Shown here: piece after piece, positions 60,415 to 64,000 of the stretch
Layout of the letters: every line of letters starts with the position of its first letter
Position numbering within the stretch: position 1 is the stretch's first letter
Assembly: GCA_964385045.1 (NCBI GenBank)
Contig: CAYLNM010000004.1
Span: forward strand, 1 to 64,000
Direction: 5' to 3'
Source of the DNA: CAYLNM01 sp964385045
GTDB taxonomy: Bacteria > Planctomycetota > Phycisphaerae > Phycisphaerales > SM1A02
DNA: 64,000 nucleotides
Translations under genes and position numbers: made by a program
The notes under the pieces: generated by a model
Databases searched by the model: none
The model's input: the letters and a program-made list of their open reading frames with translations, nothing else
What the model was told of the DNA's origin: nothing

Positions 60415-63400
60415 GACGGCGTCGCCCGCTCGCGGTAGAGCGACGGATCGACCGCGGCCGCCATCGCCGCGACGTCGAGGGAGCCGCCGACGAACTCGGC
60501 CACCCGGGCGGCGGTCCCGGCGGGATCCTCGACCACCCCGGCGTACGGCACCCGGAGGACGGGCACGCCGTGGAGGCGCAGGAGGCCGAAGGCCACGTCG
60601 AGCTGCTGGCGGAACATGGCTGCGAGCCGCTCGTCCTCGAGGCGCGCCCCGCCGCGGTCGAGTCGCTCGAGCATTCGGGTCTGCGACCCCACGACCTCCT
60701 CCAGCGCCCGGTCCATGAAGACGATCCGGTACGCGACGTCCTGCGGCAGGTACGGGAGCAGCGGGGCGACCACCTTGAGGCACCGACCGCCGCACTCACC
60801 GATCCACTCGTTGCGGTTGGCGAGCCGCTTGACGGACTCGGCCTCGTAGTAGCCCTTCGGGTTGTTCTCGTCCGCGGTCCGCTCGCCGTCGGCGTGCGGC
60901 TCGAGACCGCCCGCCGCGAGCATCTGCATCATCATCGAGGTGCCCGACCGCGGCAGGCCGGAGACGATCACGACCGGCGGGCCGTCGGATCCGGCGGGCC
61001 CTCCGCCGCCGCCATCGGCGGCACCGTTGCCGGTCGCCACGCCGTCGCCGCTCGCCGTCCCCGCGGCGGCCGGACGCACGACGGGGGCCTGGGCGAGGCA
61101 CCGCACGAACCCGCCGCCGTCGGCCGTCGGATCGGGCGGGAGGTCGGGCAGTGCCGCGAGCACCTCCTCCACGCTGGTCTCGGGCAGCGCCAGCGGCGGC
61201 GCCTCGCGGGCGGTGCGGGCCTGCTCGAGCCGGAGGTCCATCCCGGCGCGGTGGTGGCTTCGCGCCTCGTCCTCGTCGCCGTCGAGCTCGCGGACCACGC
61301 GGGCGAGACGCTCGTGGGCCTCGGGGAAGTTGGGGTTCTGCGCGATGCCGGTGCGATAGGCGTCGGCGGCCCCGGCCGGGTCGCCGAGCGCCTCGAGGGC
61401 TCGGCCGAGGAACAGGTAGGCGCCGGGGTAGACGGGGCGCAGGGCCAGGGCCCGTCCCACGAGCTCGCGGGTCCGCCCCGCGTCGTCCTCGGCGAGGGCG
61501 ACCCGGCCGAGTCCGAGCAGGGCGTTGGGATGCAGGGGATCGAGCTCGAGCGCCCGCTCGAGCACGCGGCGGGCCTCGGCGGCATCGCCGGCCTCGAGCA
61601 GCATCGTGCCCACGTGGGCGAGCATCGACGGATCGTCGACCGTGTCCAGTCCCCGGTCGCGCACGAGCTCCGCGGCCCGGGCGTGCTCCTCGCGGGCCGA
61701 GGCGACCACGGCCGACAGGAAGTCGAGGGTCCGCGGGTTGCCGCGCGCGATCGCCCGGATCTTGCGGATCACGTGCGCCTCGTTCTCGGTGAAGATCATC
61801 GGGCGGCCGGCCGCGGTCATCCGCGCCAGCCGGGGCCGCGACGGATCGCCGGCGTGCTCCTCGTCGAGCTTCCGCAGGGCCCGCCACTGCGCGCGGCGCT
61901 CGCGGGCGATCCGGGCGATGTCCCGCAGGCGCCCGCGGGCCTGCTCGCTCGCCACCCGCCAGCGGGCCTCGAGGTCGTCCACGAGCCGGCCGAGGTCCTC
62001 GTCCCGCTGCATCGCCCGCAGGCAGTTGGCCAGCTGCACGCCGAAGCGGAACTCCAGCGGCGCCTCCCGGTAGAGCCCGGCGAGCAGCGGGATCGCCTCG
62101 CCGAAGAGACCGGCGTCCATGTACGCGCGGGCGAGGTTGTACTCGAGCTCGCGGGTGGTCTGGCGGATGGCGGCCCGCGCGTCCTCGGGCGGACGATCGA
62201 TGTAGCCGAGGGCGACGAGCTGCTCGAGCGCGGCCTTGGCCTCGTCCGGATCGACGGCCCGGTCGGGCGGATGGCTGCCGTCGTGGCCGTCGACCTCGTC
62301 CCAGCTCGGGATGGTGCGGACCGGTCGCGGCGACTCGAGGAGCTCCTCGAGGGCCCGGCCGTCCATGTCCTCGCCCACGGGCCGGCCGAGCAGGTGGAGG
62401 ATCGTGGGCGTGACGTCGAGCAACGTCGCGCCCTCGACCGTCGCCCCGCGCCGGACGCCGGGCCCGGCGACGACGAGGATGCCCTGCTCGCGGTGCTCGT
62501 GGGCCGGGCCCGCGGGCTCGGCGGGCAGTCGGCTCGGCCGCAGGTGGTCGGACTGGAAGCCGTGGTCCGACACCAGCACCACGATCGTCTCGTCGCCGGA
62601 GAGCTCGAGCAGCCGCCCCAGCATCATGTCGTGGTAGACGTACGCGGTGTTCACCACGTGCCGGTAGAGGTGGAACTCGTGGTCGCTGACGTGCGGCTGC
62701 TTCGGCGGGCGGAACTTCATGAAGCCGTGCGAGAAATGGTCGATCGCGTCGTAGTAGACCGCGGTCAGGTCCCAGGGCTCGTGCTCCATGAGGTGCGTGA
62801 CCGCGGCGTGCACGCTCGTCGCCTCGGCGATCATGCGCATGCAGACCGAGAGCCGCGGGTCGGACGACTGATCGACGTCCTTCGCGTCGGGCACGAAGGG
62901 CAGGACGTGCTCCGGGGTCAGCTCGCGCGGATGGACGCGGAGGTCGCGCAGCGGCTCGTACAGGCGGCGCGGGTGGATCGCGGTGGCGGCGAGGTCCCAG
63001 ACCTGGTCCGAGTGCCGCGGCGAGGTGTGGAAGGAGTCGGAGACCATGGCGCCGTCGATGGGCTCGGCGGGGTGACTGGGCCACCAGGTCACGACGTTCG
63101 AGGTCATGCCCTCCAGGGTCGCGATGTTCCACAGCGCCCGGCACCGCCGCGAGAGGTTGGTCATCGGCTGGATGCCGGTCTCGTCGGGCGTGGGCTCGGT
63201 GAAGCCGTAGATGCCGTGCTTGTGCGGCCGCTTGCCGGTGGCGATCGACGTCCACAGCATCGGCGAGAGGACCGGCTGCAGGGTGGTCAGGTTCCCGCGG
63301 ACCCCGCCGTCCACGAGGCGGCGGAGGTTCGGCAGGTGACCGGCCGCCATGAGCGGGTCGATGATCTTCCAGTCGGCGGCGTCCCAGCCGACGAGGAGCA

Positions 63401-63419
63401 GCTTCTTCGTGTCCGGCAT
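60411..63419 (-). CDS. Phosphodiesterase-TPR-sulfotransferase fusion
   Basis: Protein of 1002 residues with three activities in series. Residues 1-400 are a type I phosphodiesterase / nucleotide pyrophosphatase of the alkaline-phosphatase fold: LLVGWDAADWKIIDPLM (metal Asp), TSIATGKRPHKHGIYGF (nucleophile Thr), YYDAIDHFSHGFMKF and VSDHGFQSDHL (metal ligands). Residues 430-800 are TPR repeats (ALELDPLHPNALLGLGRVAL). Residues 815-1000 are a sulfotransferase with the PAPS-binding loop SGLPRSGTSMM near 820-828. No signal peptide is seen, so it is probably cytoplasmic. The ATG at 63419 has AAGGCGGG upstream. Neighbouring exported FG-GAP and TPR proteins suggest it helps sulfate or process a secreted glycan. 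Confidence 0.85.
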   Translation of the reverse strand: MPDTKKLLLVGWDAADWKIIDPLMAAGHLPNLRRLVDGGVRGNLTTLQPVLSPMLWTSIATGKRPHKHGIYGFTEPTPDETGIQPMTNLSRRCRALWNIATLEGMTSNVVTWWPSHPAEPIDGAMVSDSFHTSPRHSDQVWDLAATAIHPRRLYEPLRDLRVHPRELTPEHVLPFVPDAKDVDQSSDPRLSVCMRMIAEATSVHAAVTHLMEHEPWDLTAVYYDAIDHFSHGFMKFRPPKQPHVSDHEFHLYRHVVNTAYVYHDMMLGRLLELSGDETIVVLVSDHGFQSDHLRPSRLPAEPAGPAHEHREQGILVVAGPGVRRGATVEGATLLDVTPTILHLLGRPVGEDMDGRALEELLESPRPVRTIPSWDEVDGHDGSHPPDRAVDPDEAKAALEQLVALGYIDRPPEDARAAIRQTTRELEYNLARAYMDAGLFGEAIPLLAGLYREAPLEFRFGVQLANCLRAMQRDEDLGRLVDDLEARWRVASEQARGRLRDIARIARERRAQWRALRKLDEEHAGDPSRPRLARMTAAGRPMIFTENEAHVIRKIRAIARGNPRTLDFLSAVVASAREEHARAAELVRDRGLDTVDDPSMLAHVGTMLLEAGDAAEARRVLERALELDPLHPNALLGLGRVALAEDDAGRTRELVGRALALRPVYPGAYLFLGRALEALGDPAGAADAYRTGIAQNPNFPEAHERLARVVRELDGDEDEARSHHRAGMDLRLEQARTAREAPPLALPETSVEEVLAALPDLPPDPTADGGGFVRCLAQAPVVRPAAAGTASGDGVATGNGAADGGGGGPAGSDGPPVVIVSGLPRSGTSMMMQMLAAGGLEPHADGERTADENNPKGYYEAESVKRLANRNEWIGECGGRCLKVVAPLLPYLPQDVAYRIVFMDRALEEVVGSQTRMLERLDRGGARLEDERLAAMFRQQLDVAFGLLRLHGVPVLRVPYAGVVEDPAGTAARVAEFVGGSLDVAAMAAAVDPSLYRERATPS

Positions 63420-63516
63420 GCTCGGCCCGCCTTTCGCGCAGGGTGCCGGGGGAAGGTCGGCCCGAGGAGGGCGGACGTCAAGGATCGACCGGTGGCCGCA
63501 CCGCAGACCCATGACG

Positions 63517-63565
63517 GTCGTTCGGTCGCAGCCCGCCCGAGGCCCGAACGAACGACGAACGAACG
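63517..63565. repeat. CGAACGAACG repeats with an inverted arm
   Basis: CGAACGAACG occurs twice in tandem (63545-63565), and GTCGTTCG at 63517-63524 is complementary to 63549-63556. The arrangement could be a protein-binding site or a transcript hairpin. Confidence 0.6.
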
Positions 63566-63649
63566 CCCGGCGACGAGGGGCAGGAGGACCGAGAAGGCGT
63601 CGCTCCGCCGGAAGATCAGTCAAAGCGTCAATTTTGCGCGTCTAGGGGG

Positions 63650-63678
63650 TTGATCCGCCGCGCGATCCCTGTCATTAC
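63650..63678 (+). promoter_or_regulatory. Possible promoter of the exported protein gene
   Basis: TTGATC and CATTAC are separated by 17 bp in the AT-rich part of the gap, 83 nt before the ATG. Both boxes match the consensus only partly. Confidence 0.3.
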
Positions 63679-63760
63679 CGATGCAATGGTCCGCCCCGGG
63701 TGGGGGGACCGCGGGGCCAGGGCCCCGCATCGCATCGAGAGAGAGAAGAAGGAACCTCAG

Positions 63761-64000
63761 ATGAAGAAGCAGACCGTCCTCACGACGGCCACGTTCGGTG
63801 CCGCCGTCGCGGCCCTCGGCGTGGCCCCCGAGCTCCAGGCCGACATCGTCGACCTCACCTTCACCCCGAACACCAACGCTCCCGGCGGCCTCGACGGCAT
63901 CGACATCGACCAGGTGCCCGGCACCGTCGAGTTCAGCCAGTGGAACGACGGGATCGGCAAGACGCTGCTCGCCGCCGGCGACCTGACCGGCGTCGCGCTC
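63761..64000 (+). CDS. Exported protein, N-terminal part only
   Basis: The first 80 residues of a secreted protein that continues past the window. A signal peptide (MKKQTVLTTATFGAAVAALGV, cleavage near PELQA-D) is followed by a beta-rich segment (DIVDLTFTPNTNAPGG). The ATG has GAGAAGAAGGAACC upstream, the strongest ribosome site in the window. The style resembles the PEP-CTERM-like protein at 16.5 kb; whether a sorting tail exists cannot be seen. Confidence 0.75.
   Translation, partial: MKKQTVLTTATFGAAVAALGVAPELQADIVDLTFTPNTNAPGGLDGIDIDQVPGTVEFSQWNDGIGKTLLAAGDLTGVAL

Larger units (their letters stand above)
63420..63760. other. Divergent regulatory gap, no gene seen
   Basis: This 341-bp gap lies between the fusion protein operon and the exported protein at the window end. 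It holds a repeated CGAACGAACG element, the only AT-rich stretch in the area (about 63610-63690) and a strong ribosome site for the rightward gene. Confidence 0.6.

Noticed and set aside
1..64000. tRNA and rRNA genes, insertion sequences and phage genes.
   Set aside because: No cloverleaf-like, rRNA-like or transposase/integrase sequence was recognised by eye; a covariance-model search would be decisive.

Overview
The window is very GC-rich, dense bacterial DNA that looks like a marine planctomycete of the Phycisphaerae type. Four things point that way: a secreted protein ending in the Phycisphaerae dockerin-like repeat (LLEVLASWGESC / VLAVLSAWGEC); a neighbouring protein with a VPGPAALSVLLAGGLLAG + RRRR tail of PEP-CTERM style; a large PVC-type membrane-bound dehydrogenase / HEAT / cytochrome c protein; and FG-GAP/UnbV plus TPR proteins beside a phosphodiesterase-TPR-sulfotransferase fusion. 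No rRNA, tRNA, CRISPR array, insertion sequence or phage gene was seen. The sequence reads as ordinary chromosome with several lineage-specific operons.

Layout. 0.2-3.9 kb (+): a secreted helical protein, then three overlapping genes (two beta-rich, possibly arrestin-like proteins and a P-loop ATPase). 4.0-9.0 kb (-): M14 carboxypeptidase lipoprotein, RarD-like transporter and a DUF72 gene that is frameshifted at a G tract. 9.1-15.8 kb: HD-domain protein (+), then a Gld-type ABC system (-; ATPase, fused permease/auxiliary subunit, DUF4340 protein) and a DUF493 protein. 15.9-20.3 kb (+): small membrane protein, PEP-CTERM-like protein, dockerin-type secreted protein, FMN glutamate-synthase-like protein. 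20.4-23.9 kb (-): MacB/Lol-like ABC pair behind a membrane protein of unknown function. 24.4-33.0 kb: M28 peptidase with PDZ, asparagine synthetase (-), CHAD protein, amidohydrolase, GltS-like symporter.

33.1-41.5 kb (+) is a surface-sugar island: SpsF-like nucleotidyltransferase, polysaccharide pyruvyl transferase, NeuB/SpsE sugar-acid synthase, PseG/SpsG-like protein, sugar O-methyltransferase and a GT-B-like glycosyltransferase with G8 and G10 tracts, followed by a TIGR02206 membrane protein. 41.5-50 kb: giant PVC cytochrome (-), SOUL lipoprotein (+), ATP-grasp ligase with a putative zinc peptidase (-), secreted gluzincin-like peptidase (-). 50.2-55.2 kb: zinc alcohol dehydrogenase (+) facing a three-gene operon (-) of HemN-like radical SAM enzyme, HpaB-type flavin monooxygenase and a shortened AMP-binding protein. 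55.4-64 kb: MscS channel with a 12-bp repeat-coded N terminus (+), the phosphodiesterase/TPR/sulfotransferase, FG-GAP/UnbV and TPR operon (-), and the start of an exported protein cut by the window edge.

Two expression habits recur. Twelve gene pairs overlap by exactly GTGA, so the downstream gene starts with GTG. At least seven first genes carry a TANNNT hexamer only 5-9 nt before the start codon with little or no Shine-Dalgarno sequence, which suggests leaderless transcripts. The long open frames opposite most of these genes are GC-rich shadows.
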